A stretch of 64,000 nucleotides of DNA, from assembly GCF_023821985.2 (NCBI RefSeq), contig NZ_CP098805.1:124001-188000 (forward strand), in the 5' to 3' direction. Positions 27,147 to 36,840 of the stretch are shown piece by piece. Within the stretch, counting starts at the first letter, position 1. Each line of letters starts with the position of its first letter. The notes under the pieces are model-generated. The model did not search any database, was not told the origin of the DNA, and saw nothing but the letters and a program-made list of their open reading frames with translations. Both the position numbers and the translations under genes were made by a program. Origin of the DNA: Dyadobacter chenhuakuii. Lineage in GTDB: Bacteria > Bacteroidota > Bacteroidia > Cytophagales > Spirosomataceae.

Positions 27147-30100
27147 ATGAAACGACCCTCTACGCGCATTCCGTGGGGAAGTCTCGCTCTGCTGTCAGGT
27201 ATCTGGCTGTGCCCGGGGCTTCAAACGGAAGCAAGAAGCGGCATCCTGGCGAGCGTCAGGCACGAATCGACGGCCGCTGTGACCATCACTGGTAAGGTAA
27301 CCGATGAAAAAGGGGCCGGGCTACCCGGGGTGAATGTCATCGAAAAGGGCACTGCCAACGGGACCACCACCAGCCCGGACGGAGACTACAAGATCACAGT
27401 TGCCGGCGCCTCGTCGGTGCTGACATTCAGCTTTATCGGCTACATTCCCCAGGAAACTACCGTCGAAAACCGCACATCGGTCAGTATTCAACTCGCCCCA
27501 GAGGACAAATCGTTGGATGAAATAGTCGTTGTAGGCTACGGAACCCAGAAAAAAGTGAATGTCACCGGCGCAGTCTCAGCCATTAAAATCGACGACAAAA
27601 TTACTAACCGCTCACTCAGCAACGTTTCATCGGGTCTTCAAGGATTGGTACCAGGGCTTGCCGTAAACCAGAATTCGGGTATGGCCGGCCGAAACAATGC
27701 GTCGCTGGTGATCCGGGGATTGGGAACCGTCAACAACGCTAGCCCGCTGGTCGTCGTCGACGGAATGCCTGATGTGGACATCAACAGACTGAATATGAAT
27801 GATATTGAAACTGTATCTATTCTGAAAGACGCCACATCTTCATCTGTCTACGGATCTCGTGCTGCAAACGGCGTTATCCTGATCACCACCAAATCGGGTA
27901 AGGGACAGGAAAAAGCATCCATCAATTTCTCAGGAAACTATGGGGTTCAGGTTCCGACCCGATCCTATGAATTTCTTTCAAATTATCCGCGCACGCTCAC
28001 GCTCCACCAGCGCGCAGCGGCTGTGAACACATTGCGTTCCAACTTCAATTTCAAAGACGGCACCATTGACCAATGGATGGCGATGGGAATGATTGATCCG
28101 GTCGCGTTTCCGAACACCGACTGGTGGGATGTGATTCTGCGCACAGGTTCGGTTCAGAACTACAACCTGTCTTCTTCCGGTGGCGGCGACAAGTCTAATT
28201 TCTTCATTTCCGTGGGGTTAATGAATGAAAAAGGATTACAGGTCAACAATGATTTCAAACGTTACAATGCGCGCTTCAACTACGATTACAAGATAAGAAA
28301 GAACATTAATACAGGTGTGAAATTCAATGGAAACTGGTCGAATATGACTTATGCGTTGGAGGACGGTTTCACCGATGACGACGCTGCCAACACAGCGGGC
28401 TTTGATATGCAATATGCAATTCCGGGTATTTTGCCGTATGATCCGACAACTGGTTACTTTGGAGGTGTGATGGCTTATAACGAAGATCCTCAGGCTTATA
28501 ACCCATACACACTTTATGTCAACCAGCTTAACAAGCAAAACAGGCAGGAAGCGAATGTCAATATGTACGTGGATTGGACGCCGATCAAAGGACTGACTGC
28601 CCGCATTGATTACGCACTGAATTATTTCAACCAGTTTCGCTGGAATGCGGCCATGCCCAACCAGTCCTACAATTTCCAGACAAACACATTTGGCAGTCGC
28701 GTGTATGTAGGACCAAACGCTAGTGTAGGGAACTTTACAAACACGGGTTACAAAACGCTCCTGAACGGAAGGCTGAATTACAACACGACCATTGCCAAGA
28801 ACCACGAGCTCGGCGCAATGTTCGTTTACAGTGAAGAATACTGGTACGACCGTTATCAGGCTACTTCAAGGAACGACAGGCTGCACCCGTCTTTGCACGA
28901 AGTGGACGCAGCTTTGACCGACATTCAATCCACCGCCGGTAATTCTTCGACAGAAGGTTTGCGCTCTTACATTGGTCGGGTAAATTATGCTGCTTTCGAC
29001 AAATATCTGCTCGAAGTGAATTTCCGTTCGGATGGTTCTTCCAGGTTCCTGCCTGGCAGCCAGTTTGGTTTCTTTCCATCCGCAGCATTGGGTTGGCGCT
29101 TTACGGAGGAAGCATTCATCAACCGTTACACCAGTGGTATTCTTACCAACGGAAAGATCCGTGCTTCTTACGGAAGTCTTGGAAATAACAGCGGTGTAGG
29201 CCGTTACGAGCAGCAATCTACGCTTGCTGCAAGCAATTATATGGTCAACGGCCAGATTGTAAAGGGTTTTGTAAATCGAAAACTCGTTAATAAAGACTTG
29301 TCCTGGGAAACAACAAAAGTATTTAACCTGGGTCTGGATCTGAGCTTCCTGAACAACCGCCTCACGGCTGAAATCGATTATTACGACCGCCTTACCACCG
29401 GCATGAACCGTCCTTCGGAAATGTCGAACCTGCTCACGGGTGCATATGATGCGCCGCGCAAGAACATCGGTAACCTGCGTAACCGCGGTATCGAAGGGAA
29501 CCTGACCTGGCGTGACAGGAAAGGTGCTGTGAATTACTCATTGGCAGTGAATGCGTCTTACAACAGGACCAACCTGGAATCATGGAATGAATTTCTGGCG
29601 AGAGGCTACACTTTTTTAAATATGCCTTATCACTTTCTGTACAGTTACCAGGATGCCGGCGTTGCCCAAACTTGGCAGGATGTGTACAATGCAACGCCGC
29701 AAGGTGCTTCTCCGGGCGATATTTTACGCAAGGATGTCAATGGCGATGGAAGAATTTCGGATGAGGATAAAGTGGCTTACCCGAGAGTTCAGCGCGATCG
29801 CCCGACAACCAACTTCGCAGTAAACGGAAGCGTCTCGTGGCGTGGAATTGACCTGACATTCCTTTTGCAGGGAGCTTCGGGCCGCAAAGATTATTGGATC
29901 AATATCTACAACAATGTCAACTTCGGAGCGCAGCGTTATGCATCCACACAAGGACATTGGGACAATCCATGGTCGGTGGAAAACCGCGACGGTACATGGC
30001 CGAGACTGAACGGAAATGCCAACCGCGAGGAAACGAGCTTCTGGCTTGATAACCTGTCTTACCTGCGTGTGAAGAACATTCAGCTGGGTTACAACCTGCC

Positions 30101-30272
30101 CATAACATTGACCAAAAAGCTGGGCATGACCAACTTTCGCATCTTCGCTTCATCTGAAAATCTAGCTACAATCACCAAGTTCCGCGGACTGGATCCTGAG
30201 AAAGCCGGAAACAGAAGCGATGCATATCCTTTGAACAAATCCTATTCGGTTGGTATCAATATAGGAATCTAA
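27147..30272 (+). CDS. susC: SusC/RagA-family TonB-linked outer-membrane protein
   Basis: 1041 residues. Order: signal region, carboxypeptidase-regulatory-like domain (about 47-120, ITGKVTDEKGAGLPGVNVIE), TonB box and link (LDEIVVVGYGTQKKVNVTGA), plug domain (LQGLVPGLAVNQNSGMAGR, VVVDGMPDVDINRLN, ILKDATSSSVYGSRAANGVI), then a 22-strand barrel ending YPLNKSYSVGINIGI. No extra N-terminal STN domain. It imports oligosaccharides through the outer membrane with the SusD partner encoded 11 bp downstream. First gene of the locus. Confidence 0.95.
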   Translation: MKRPSTRIPWGSLALLSGIWLCPGLQTEARSGILASVRHESTAAVTITGKVTDEKGAGLPGVNVIEKGTANGTTTSPDGDYKITVAGASSVLTFSFIGYIPQETTVENRTSVSIQLAPEDKSLDEIVVVGYGTQKKVNVTGAVSAIKIDDKITNRSLSNVSSGLQGLVPGLAVNQNSGMAGRNNASLVIRGLGTVNNASPLVVVDGMPDVDINRLNMNDIETVSILKDATSSSVYGSRAANGVILITTKSGKGQEKASINFSGNYGVQVPTRSYEFLSNYPRTLTLHQRAAAVNTLRSNFNFKDGTIDQWMAMGMIDPVAFPNTDWWDVILRTGSVQNYNLSSSGGGDKSNFFISVGLMNEKGLQVNNDFKRYNARFNYDYKIRKNINTGVKFNGNWSNMTYALEDGFTDDDAANTAGFDMQYAIPGILPYDPTTGYFGGVMAYNEDPQAYNPYTLYVNQLNKQNRQEANVNMYVDWTPIKGLTARIDYALNYFNQFRWNAAMPNQSYNFQTNTFGSRVYVGPNASVGNFTNTGYKTLLNGRLNYNTTIAKNHELGAMFVYSEEYWYDRYQATSRNDRLHPSLHEVDAALTDIQSTAGNSSTEGLRSYIGRVNYAAFDKYLLEVNFRSDGSSRFLPGSQFGFFPSAALGWRFTEEAFINRYTSGILTNGKIRASYGSLGNNSGVGRYEQQSTLAASNYMVNGQIVKGFVNRKLVNKDLSWETTKVFNLGLDLSFLNNRLTAEIDYYDRLTTGMNRPSEMSNLLTGAYDAPRKNIGNLRNRGIEGNLTWRDRKGAVNYSLAVNASYNRTNLESWNEFLARGYTFLNMPYHFLYSYQDAGVAQTWQDVYNATPQGASPGDILRKDVNGDGRISDEDKVAYPRVQRDRPTTNFAVNGSVSWRGIDLTFLLQGASGRKDYWINIYNNVNFGAQRYASTQGHWDNPWSVENRDGTWPRLNGNANREETSFWLDNLSYLRVKNIQLGYNLPITLTKKLGMTNFRIFASSENLATITKFRGLDPEKAGNRSDAYPLNKSYSVGINIGI

Positions 30273-30283
30273 AAGCAATTCTC

Positions 30284-32122
30284 ATGAAAAGTATTAAACA
30301 TATAATATTAGCTATTGTCCTCACATGCCTCATTTTCGGGATGGGCTCATGTACGCAGGACTTGCTTGAACAGGACCCTACGACGGAATTGGCCACCGAT
30401 GCATTCTGGAAAACCGAAGATGACGCAACATTTGCTTTAAATGGTGCCTATGCATCAGTTCGCCCGCTTTTTGACCGTGATTATTATCTTGACGGGCATG
30501 GAGAATATGTCCGTACACGCGGAACCAGCGCCACAAGCGGTAACCTGCGCCTGGGCGACGCTTACCACGATGGTGACTATAACCCAAGCGGATATGGCGA
30601 CAATTTTGACAAGATGTACAGATACCTGTACGGCGGAGTAAACCGCACCAATTATGTGATCACCAATGTGGAAAGAATGCTGTTGACTGCAAAGCCTGAG
30701 TCCGTACCCAAGCTAGAAGCGATTGTTGGAGAAGCCAAGCTGCTGCGTGGAATGGTCTATTTTCGGCTGATCTCCATGTGGGGTGATGTGCCATATTTTA
30801 CCAAAATCGCTGAGAGCAATGCAGATGTCTCTACACTAGCGCGGACGCCGATCACGCAGGTGAAAGATTCCATTATGGCGGATTTCAATTATGCTTATGA
30901 AAAGCTGCCTGAAAAAGGACCGGGCGCAGGGCGTGCCGGAAAACCTGCGGCACTGGCATTTCGCGGAAAGCTGCAACTCTACTGGGCTTGCTGGAACCGG
31001 TTCGGCTGGCCTGAGCTTGAAAGTTTCAAACCCGATGCCAATGCTGCCACGGCAGCTTATACGGCCGCAGCAGCAGATTTCAACTCGGTGATCAACGATT
31101 ACGGTTTGGTTTTATTCCGCAACGGAGAGCCGGGAGACATTGACTCGCTGGGCAAGGCTGATAAGCTGCCCAATTATTATTATTTGTTCACGCCGGCTGC
31201 CAACAATGATCCTGAAATTATCATGGGTTTCACACACGGAGGCACAGGAACGAGTCAGGGAGAGGAGCTGATGCGCGACTTCGCTGGTCGTTCTCATGAA
31301 GGTTCACAACTGTGGGTGGCGCCGCGGTATGAGATTGCAGATCGCTACCAGTCTATCATAACGGGCGATTTTGCTACGAAGCTGGTGCCTATGAACCCGG
31401 TGGATGCGGGGGGGCGCACTGCGCCAAATTCTGCCGTAAATCCACAAAGCTATAAAAACCGTGACTACCGGATGAAAGCTTCCATTATGTGGGATTATGA
31501 ATTGAGTGTTGGTTTGGCTTCACTGAAATCAACCGGCTGGTCACCATTTATTTACAAAACCTGGAACCAGGCTATCACAATTAACGGCGTTAAATACACG
31601 ACTTACAATACCGACGGCACCAACTCGGGTTACGTGTTCCGCAAGTTCCTGCGCAACTATGCAGGGCAGGGACGCAGCGATGGCGATTACAACTTCCCGG
31701 TCATGCGACTGGCCGATGTATATCTGATGTATGCAGAGGCAACCAATGCAGTGAAAGGTCCTACTGCTGACGCGATTACATTGGTAAACAAAGTCCGTCA
31801 CCGCGGAAATCTGCCTGCGCTTAAAGCAACCAAAACCGCAAATGCGGATGCATTCTTTGCTGCCATTGAACAAGAGCGCATCATTGAACTTTTAGCCGAA
31901 GGGCACCGTGGCTTTGACATTCGCAGATGGCGTGCGCAGGAACGTGTGTGGGGAGCTCCATATACGGAGGGAATCTGGCGGATTGATACGCACGGAGCCA
32001 ATCAGCAAAGGTATTTTCAGAATACTCCCGAGCGCACTTATCAGCAGAACTACATTTTCAGGATCCCACCGGGCGAGCGCGACCGTAATCCAAACCTGAC
32101 CCAGAACACACCGTGGCTGTAA
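30284..32122 (+). CDS. susD: SusD/RagB-family nutrient-binding lipoprotein
   Basis: 612 residues with a lipoprotein signal (IFGMGSC). Helical TPR-like SusD body: YRYLYGGVNRTNYVITNVER, EAKLLRGMVYFRLISMWGDV, and the C-terminal RagB block AITLVNKVRHRGNLPALKAT, then ERIIELLAEGHRGFDIRRW and NPNLTQNTPWL. It forms the lid of the SusC channel at the cell surface and binds the glycan. Longer than many SusDs, with insertions between residues 200 and 420. Confidence 0.95.
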   Translation: MKSIKHIILAIVLTCLIFGMGSCTQDLLEQDPTTELATDAFWKTEDDATFALNGAYASVRPLFDRDYYLDGHGEYVRTRGTSATSGNLRLGDAYHDGDYNPSGYGDNFDKMYRYLYGGVNRTNYVITNVERMLLTAKPESVPKLEAIVGEAKLLRGMVYFRLISMWGDVPYFTKIAESNADVSTLARTPITQVKDSIMADFNYAYEKLPEKGPGAGRAGKPAALAFRGKLQLYWACWNRFGWPELESFKPDANAATAAYTAAAADFNSVINDYGLVLFRNGEPGDIDSLGKADKLPNYYYLFTPAANNDPEIIMGFTHGGTGTSQGEELMRDFAGRSHEGSQLWVAPRYEIADRYQSIITGDFATKLVPMNPVDAGGRTAPNSAVNPQSYKNRDYRMKASIMWDYELSVGLASLKSTGWSPFIYKTWNQAITINGVKYTTYNTDGTNSGYVFRKFLRNYAGQGRSDGDYNFPVMRLADVYLMYAEATNAVKGPTADAITLVNKVRHRGNLPALKATKTANADAFFAAIEQERIIELLAEGHRGFDIRRWRAQERVWGAPYTEGIWRIDTHGANQQRYFQNTPERTYQQNYIFRIPPGERDRNPNLTQNTPWL

Positions 32123-32162
32123 GCGATTGTGAGCCAGTTTTAAAACATTAACATCTATCCCA

Positions 32163-32570
32163 ATGCTAAAAAATATAAAATGGATCGCCGCAATGATGCT
32201 GACAGTCAGCGTGCTGGTATCCTGTAAAGAAGACTTCCCTGTGGACGAAGATGGGCTGCTGATCACCAGTCGCAGCCAATGTTATGTCAGTAACTTCGAA
32301 CTGCTTGGACCTGATTTTCAAACCGTAAGGGTGGAGAATGCAGTCATTGACACCACTGCCCAAACGATCAATGTGAAGGTTTTTTATGGTACTGACCTGA
32401 CAAATCTTTATCCGCAGTTTACGCTCGTCACCGACGCCAAGCTCGATCCGAAAATCATCGGAAAAGTGGATTTCTCCGACCTTTCAAGCCCAAAGCAATA
32501 CACTGTTGTGTCGGGCAACCGAAAGGTCAGGAAAACTTATACGGTTAATCTTACCGTGCAAACCCCATAA
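32163..32570 (+). CDS. DUF5018-like lipoprotein of the PUL
   Basis: 135 residues with a lipobox (VSVLVSC at about residue 20). The rest forms one beta-sandwich (FELLGPDFQTVRVENAVIDT, INVKVFYGTDLTNLYPQFTL, YTVVSGNRKVRKTYTVNLTV) like the DUF5018/IPT-like domains often found after SusD. Its position suggests a small surface glycan-binding or scaffold protein. Domain assignment is by pattern only. Confidence 0.7.
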   Translation: MLKNIKWIAAMMLTVSVLVSCKEDFPVDEDGLLITSRSQCYVSNFELLGPDFQTVRVENAVIDTTAQTINVKVFYGTDLTNLYPQFTLVTDAKLDPKIIGKVDFSDLSSPKQYTVVSGNRKVRKTYTVNLTVQTP

Positions 32571-32588
32571 CCCTTAAACAGCAAGATC

Positions 32589-33572
32589 ATGAAAAATACC
32601 TGTCTGTATTACTTTCTTGTTTTGATCGGGTGCTTAACGCTTTCTTCCTGTAAAGAGGAAGAATATGCAATCCCTACGTTGAAACAGGAACTTCAAAATG
32701 ATGTCATTAAGAGAACGCTCGGACCAAACCTGGTCGGAATGGACATTGAGTTTGCTTACGCCATGGCGCTGCCCAAGTCGATGGGCAAGCTTGTTTCTGC
32801 CGAAGTGGAAGCAACCATTGCGGGCGGTGAGTCTACTTACCTTGAAAGCCGGTCGTTTTATACCAATGGAAGCGGTGAGGACGTGGGCATAGAAGTTGGA
32901 AGCAAATCGGTGAACAGCGGCGGCAAAACGACTGTGACTTTTACCAAAGATACTTCCGCTGCTACACTGCGTTACTTTTACCGCATTCCGGGCGCAGCAA
33001 AAGGGAAGGAGGTTTCGTTCAAATTTTCAGCGCAGGCCAGCAATGGACAATCGGTGAGTTATTCAATGGGTCCATACAAAGTTGCTGAAATGGATTTGGT
33101 CCTTGATCTCGACGTAGTCGACAGCACCAAAGCATTCATTTCCATCGAGGATATGGCCGTTTATACTGCCGCTACTGCTGGTGCGAATGCCTCCAAAATT
33201 GACCTCGTGTATTTATATCGTTCTATTCCAAACATTACTTTTTCACACGGACTTGTGGCGCCTTCCGCTAAAACTTACCTGCCCAGTGTAATCCTGCCGG
33301 CCGGCGCGACCCGCAATACTAAGGTGCAAAAAGTATGGAACCTGCGTGATTTTCATCTCGCCCGCTTGCAGTATGGCGTGTACATTGATGACCTGGATTT
33401 TCAACAGCTGAACATCTCCACGGCGCCCAATTACGCCATCAACATGCGAGCGGAAGCTGGCGTGTGGGTAGAAACGGAGGATGGGAAATACCGCGCCTAT
33501 GTTTATGTGAATTCGGTTAACAACAGCGGCAGAAGCGCCAAGATCAGCATCAAGCGCTATCAAATGAAATAA
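32589..33572 (+). CDS. PUL lipoprotein, DUF4466-like
   Basis: 327 residues with a lipoprotein signal (LTLSSC). Two beta domains are apparent: an N-terminal one around MDIEFAYAMALPKSMGKLVS and TFTKDTSAATLRYFYRIPGA, and a C-terminal one containing HLARLQYGVYIDDLDFQQLN. This resembles DUF4466-type proteins that follow SusD in glycan loci, likely surface glycan binding. It lies 18 bp after the DUF5018-like gene. No catalytic motif seen. Confidence 0.65.
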   Translation: MKNTCLYYFLVLIGCLTLSSCKEEEYAIPTLKQELQNDVIKRTLGPNLVGMDIEFAYAMALPKSMGKLVSAEVEATIAGGESTYLESRSFYTNGSGEDVGIEVGSKSVNSGGKTTVTFTKDTSAATLRYFYRIPGAAKGKEVSFKFSAQASNGQSVSYSMGPYKVAEMDLVLDLDVVDSTKAFISIEDMAVYTAATAGANASKIDLVYLYRSIPNITFSHGLVAPSAKTYLPSVILPAGATRNTKVQKVWNLRDFHLARLQYGVYIDDLDFQQLNISTAPNYAINMRAEAGVWVETEDGKYRAYVYVNSVNNSGRSAKISIKRYQMK

Positions 33573-33588
33573 GCATTGCTGAATATCT

Positions 33589-33638
33589 AACTGCATTTTC
33601 CGCGGGTGCAATCGCTGCAATCAGCGGGAAATGCAGTT
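33589..33638 (+). repeat. Intra-operon hairpin between lipoprotein and lyase genes
   Basis: AACTGCATTTTCCGC (33589-33603) pairs with GCGGGAAATGCAGTT (33624-33638), 15 bp with one G-U pair and a 20-nt loop. No T-tract follows, so it is more likely an mRNA processing or stability element than a terminator. Confidence 0.6.
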
Positions 33639-33659
33639 CTCTACTTCCTAACACCCTTA

Positions 33660-34946
33660 ATGATGAAAAAAAATGCCATGTCCATCCAAGGGGCGGCCTG
33701 TTTGATTTTGTGTTTTTGCACTTTTGCAAAATCGAATTCATTCTCCGTTACGACTATATTCCATGCTCAAAACGTCGATTGCATGGCGTCAGAAGCCACC
33801 ACTTATTCGGCTGATCAAGTCCGGACATTTTTAGTCAAACCAGAGTTCCTGGAAGACTCCAAATGCAAAATCAAAAAAGGCGATAAGCAGCTCCAAAAAG
33901 CACTGCGGGACTTAGTGGCTCAGGCTGACAAAGCATTGCAATCAGAGCCTTACTCGGTTACCTACAAAAGCAAAGTGCCTCCGAGCGGTGATAAGCACGA
34001 TTATATGAGCGTTGGCCCGTACTGGTGGCCGGATTCTACAAAAGCCGATGGGCTGCCTTACATCAGAAAAGATGGCCAGGTAAATCCCGAAAGGTTCAGT
34101 ATCAAAGACGCCGATTACCACGGAAGCTTGTGCCGGGATGTTTACCGGCTCTCCCTTGCCTGGTATTTTACCGGTGAAACCAAATATTCCGATCAAGCGG
34201 CTAAACTACTAAGGATTTGGTTCTTGGATAAGAAAACCCGCATGAACCCTAATCTAAACTTCGGACAGGCCATTCCCGGCCGCACCGACGGACGGGGGAT
34301 TGGTATCATTGACACCCGCGCCCTGGCTGTTTTGATTGATGGGGTGCAACTGCTTAAAGATTCCAAAAGTCTGTCTGCTGCTGATTATCACGAAATTCAG
34401 GATTGGTACAGAGCATTCCTGAACTGGATGAGAACGAGTCCGATTGGTTTGGACGAGGCTGATGAGCATAATAATCACGGCACTTGGTACGATGTCCAGA
34501 CGGTCTCAATGGCACTTTTTACAGGTCAGCCAGATCTGGCAAAGGAGATTTTAGAACAACAAACCAAAAAGCGGATCAGCAGTCAGCTTGACACCAGCGG
34601 GGCGCAGCCGCACGAGCTTGCCCGCACGGTGTCCTGGAACTACTCGATGATGAACCTGCAAGGTTTCTTTCAGCTCGCTGCTTTGGGAGATAACGTTGGC
34701 ATTGACCTTTGGAACTACGTGACGCCCGACGGAAAATCCATAAAATCTGCATTTAAATGGATGCTGCCTTTTGCCCAAAAGAAAAAGGAATGGACCCATC
34801 AGCAGATCAAGCCTATAAAGTATGACGGTTTTTTCCGGATAGCCAAATCGATTTCAAAAAAGTATCCTGATATGGATTTATCGGGAGTAAAAGAGGGAAA
34901 CGATCAAGAAAACAGTCTGCTATTGCTCACCAACGCAAATCTTTAA
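33660..34946 (+). CDS. Alginate-lyase-fold polysaccharide lyase (PF05426)
   Basis: 428 residues from ATG 33660 (or 33663); a GTG 18 codons upstream lies inside the hairpin and is rejected. The N-terminus is a signal sequence (CLILCFCTFAKSNSFS). The core is the (alpha/alpha) toroid of PF05426: DYMSVGPYWWPDSTKADGLP, RDVYRLSLAWYFTGETKY, AIPGRTDGRGIGIIDTRAL, then DEADEHNNHGTWYDVQTVS (Asn271-His273 the likely catalytic area) and ARTVSWNYSMMNLQGF. PF05426 occurs in PL5 and other uronate lyase families, so cleavage of mannuronate- or glucuronate-type linkages by beta-elimination is expected; the exact substrate is open. Confidence 0.85.
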   Translation: MMKKNAMSIQGAACLILCFCTFAKSNSFSVTTIFHAQNVDCMASEATTYSADQVRTFLVKPEFLEDSKCKIKKGDKQLQKALRDLVAQADKALQSEPYSVTYKSKVPPSGDKHDYMSVGPYWWPDSTKADGLPYIRKDGQVNPERFSIKDADYHGSLCRDVYRLSLAWYFTGETKYSDQAAKLLRIWFLDKKTRMNPNLNFGQAIPGRTDGRGIGIIDTRALAVLIDGVQLLKDSKSLSAADYHEIQDWYRAFLNWMRTSPIGLDEADEHNNHGTWYDVQTVSMALFTGQPDLAKEILEQQTKKRISSQLDTSGAQPHELARTVSWNYSMMNLQGFFQLAALGDNVGIDLWNYVTPDGKSIKSAFKWMLPFAQKKKEWTHQQIKPIKYDGFFRIAKSISKKYPDMDLSGVKEGNDQENSLLLLTNANL

Positions 34947-34948
34947 CC

Positions 34949-36814
34949 ATGAAAAGAATCGTTGTACTGCTTATCATATTACTGAGTTTCAACGGATTTT
35001 CCGGCCAGGCACAATCCAGCACCGATGTGCTCAAATCCATGAAAGAGGAGCATCCCAGGATACTTTTACTGAAAGGGGAAGAGCAGCAAATTTTATCTCA
35101 AATCAAAAAACACCCGGAATGGAATGGGGTTCACCAGGAAATTCTGGCCGAATGCGATAAGTTGCTGGACACGCCGCCCGTGGAGCGAATTAAAATCGGG
35201 AAGCGGCTGCTCGACAAGTCGCGCGAATGTTTAAGACGTGTTTTTCAATTATCCTACGCATACCGGACTACCAGGGACGAAAAATATCTCCGCCGCGCAG
35301 AAAAAGAAATGCTAGCGGTGTCTGCATTCGAGGATTGGAACCCAACTCACTTTCTGGACGTGGCCGAAATGACGATGGCCGTCGCAATCGGCTACGACTG
35401 GCTTTACGATGGATTAACGGCCGAAGCCCGGACTAAAATCGCAGATGCGATTTTAAAAAAAGGCATCGAACCTTCTTTTGAAAAGAAATACAGCGCTTTC
35501 CTGAATGCAGAGCACAACTGGAACCAAGTATGCAACGCGGGTATTTCATTTGGCGCATTGGCCATTGCCGAAACTCAGCCGGAGATTGCGGCAAATGTAA
35601 TTGCAAGAGCTGTTGCTACCATTCCAAAAGCAATGATTCCCTCGTACGAGCCCGACGGCGCTTATCCGGAGGGATTTAGTTATTGGGGATATGGGACGAG
35701 TTTTAATGTGCTTTTTGTCAGTGCAGTAGAGAAGGCATTGGGTACGGATTTCGGACTTTTGCAGTCGCCGGGTTTCCTGAAAACTGCCGGGTTTTTTCAA
35801 AATCTGGTTGGTCCGACCGGATTGGCGCATAACTGGGGCGACAGCGGATTGAAGGAGGGATTGAGCCCGGCTATGTTCTGGTTTGCCGAAAAGACCAAAG
35901 ATCCGTCGCTGCTTTGGACGCAGAAAAAGCTGCTTTCAGCGCAGACAGCCGGCAATGTCGGCAACCGGATCTTACCTGCGCTGCTGATTTGGGGAATCAA
36001 AACGAACCTGGACGCCGTAAAGCCGCCATCAAAGAAGCAGTGGGTTGGGCAGGGGCCTTCACCAGTTGCATTGATGCGCACTTCCTGGGTTGGTCCGAGT
36101 GCGATTTTCGTTGGTCTAAAAACTGGTTCGCCAGCTGTGAATCATGCGCACATGGATATTGGCTCGTTTGTAATTGATGCACAGGGCGAACGCTGGGCAA
36201 TGGATTTTGGGATGCAGGACTATAATTCTTTGGAAACGAAAGGAGTGGATCTCTGGAACCGCACACAGAATTCGCAACGCTGGGAAGTATTTCGTCTCAA
36301 CAATTTTGCGCACAATACATTGTCATTTGACGGTCAGTTGGTGAATGCGAAAGGCTATGCAAAGATCGATTCATGGTCTGACAGCAAAGCGGAAATGATG
36401 GCTGTCACTGATCTTTCCAATTTATACAAAGATCAGATTACTGCTGCCAAAAGAGGGATTTCGATCCTAAACGAAAAATGGGTTGTAGTGCGGGATGAAG
36501 TGAACACAGCAGACAAAGCTGTTAAAATGCGCTGGAACTTACTGACGGGTGCCACCGTAAAAGTGGTTGACCAAAAAACGGTGGAACTGTCCCAAAATGG
36601 GAAGAAAATGTTCATTCTGTTCGTAACGGAAGCAAACATTGTGATCAAAACCTGGCCTACGACCCCGACCCATGACTACGATGCGCCCAATCCCAACACG
36701 CAGTTTGTGGGCTTTGAAGTGACGATTCCGGCCAATACTGCGGAGGAGTTCAATGCAATTTTTTCACAGTCAACGGAGATTCCAAAGGTGAAACCACTTG
36801 CAGCCTGGAAATAA
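34949..36814 (+). CDS. Heparinase II/III-family polysaccharide lyase
   Basis: 621 residues with a signal peptide (MKRIVVLLIILLSFNGFSG, QAQ). An N-terminal alpha/alpha toroid (about 25-330) contains AEHNWNQVCNAGISFGA (H189, N190) and PDGAYPEGFSYWGYGTSF (Tyr245, Tyr248), the usual location of catalytic Tyr/His. The C-terminal beta-sandwich heparinase II/III domain has SPAVNHAHMDIGSFVIDAQG (H399, H401, D403) and NNFAHNTLSFDGQLVN. It should cleave an acidic glycan or its oligosaccharides by beta-elimination. Starts 2 bp after the PF05426 lyase, so the two are tightly co-expressed. Confidence 0.88.
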   Translation: MKRIVVLLIILLSFNGFSGQAQSSTDVLKSMKEEHPRILLLKGEEQQILSQIKKHPEWNGVHQEILAECDKLLDTPPVERIKIGKRLLDKSRECLRRVFQLSYAYRTTRDEKYLRRAEKEMLAVSAFEDWNPTHFLDVAEMTMAVAIGYDWLYDGLTAEARTKIADAILKKGIEPSFEKKYSAFLNAEHNWNQVCNAGISFGALAIAETQPEIAANVIARAVATIPKAMIPSYEPDGAYPEGFSYWGYGTSFNVLFVSAVEKALGTDFGLLQSPGFLKTAGFFQNLVGPTGLAHNWGDSGLKEGLSPAMFWFAEKTKDPSLLWTQKKLLSAQTAGNVGNRILPALLIWGIKTNLDAVKPPSKKQWVGQGPSPVALMRTSWVGPSAIFVGLKTGSPAVNHAHMDIGSFVIDAQGERWAMDFGMQDYNSLETKGVDLWNRTQNSQRWEVFRLNNFAHNTLSFDGQLVNAKGYAKIDSWSDSKAEMMAVTDLSNLYKDQITAAKRGISILNEKWVVVRDEVNTADKAVKMRWNLLTGATVKVVDQKTVELSQNGKKMFILFVTEANIVIKTWPTTPTHDYDAPNPNTQFVGFEVTIPANTAEEFNAIFSQSTEIPKVKPLAAWK

Positions 36815-36840
36815 AACCCTTTGCATCTAACTCGAATCTG

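Noticed and set aside
33606..33659. Upstream GTG start for the PF05426 lyase
   Set aside because: It lies within the inverted repeat and gives a non-signal N-terminus; ATG 33660/33663 gives a signal sequence.
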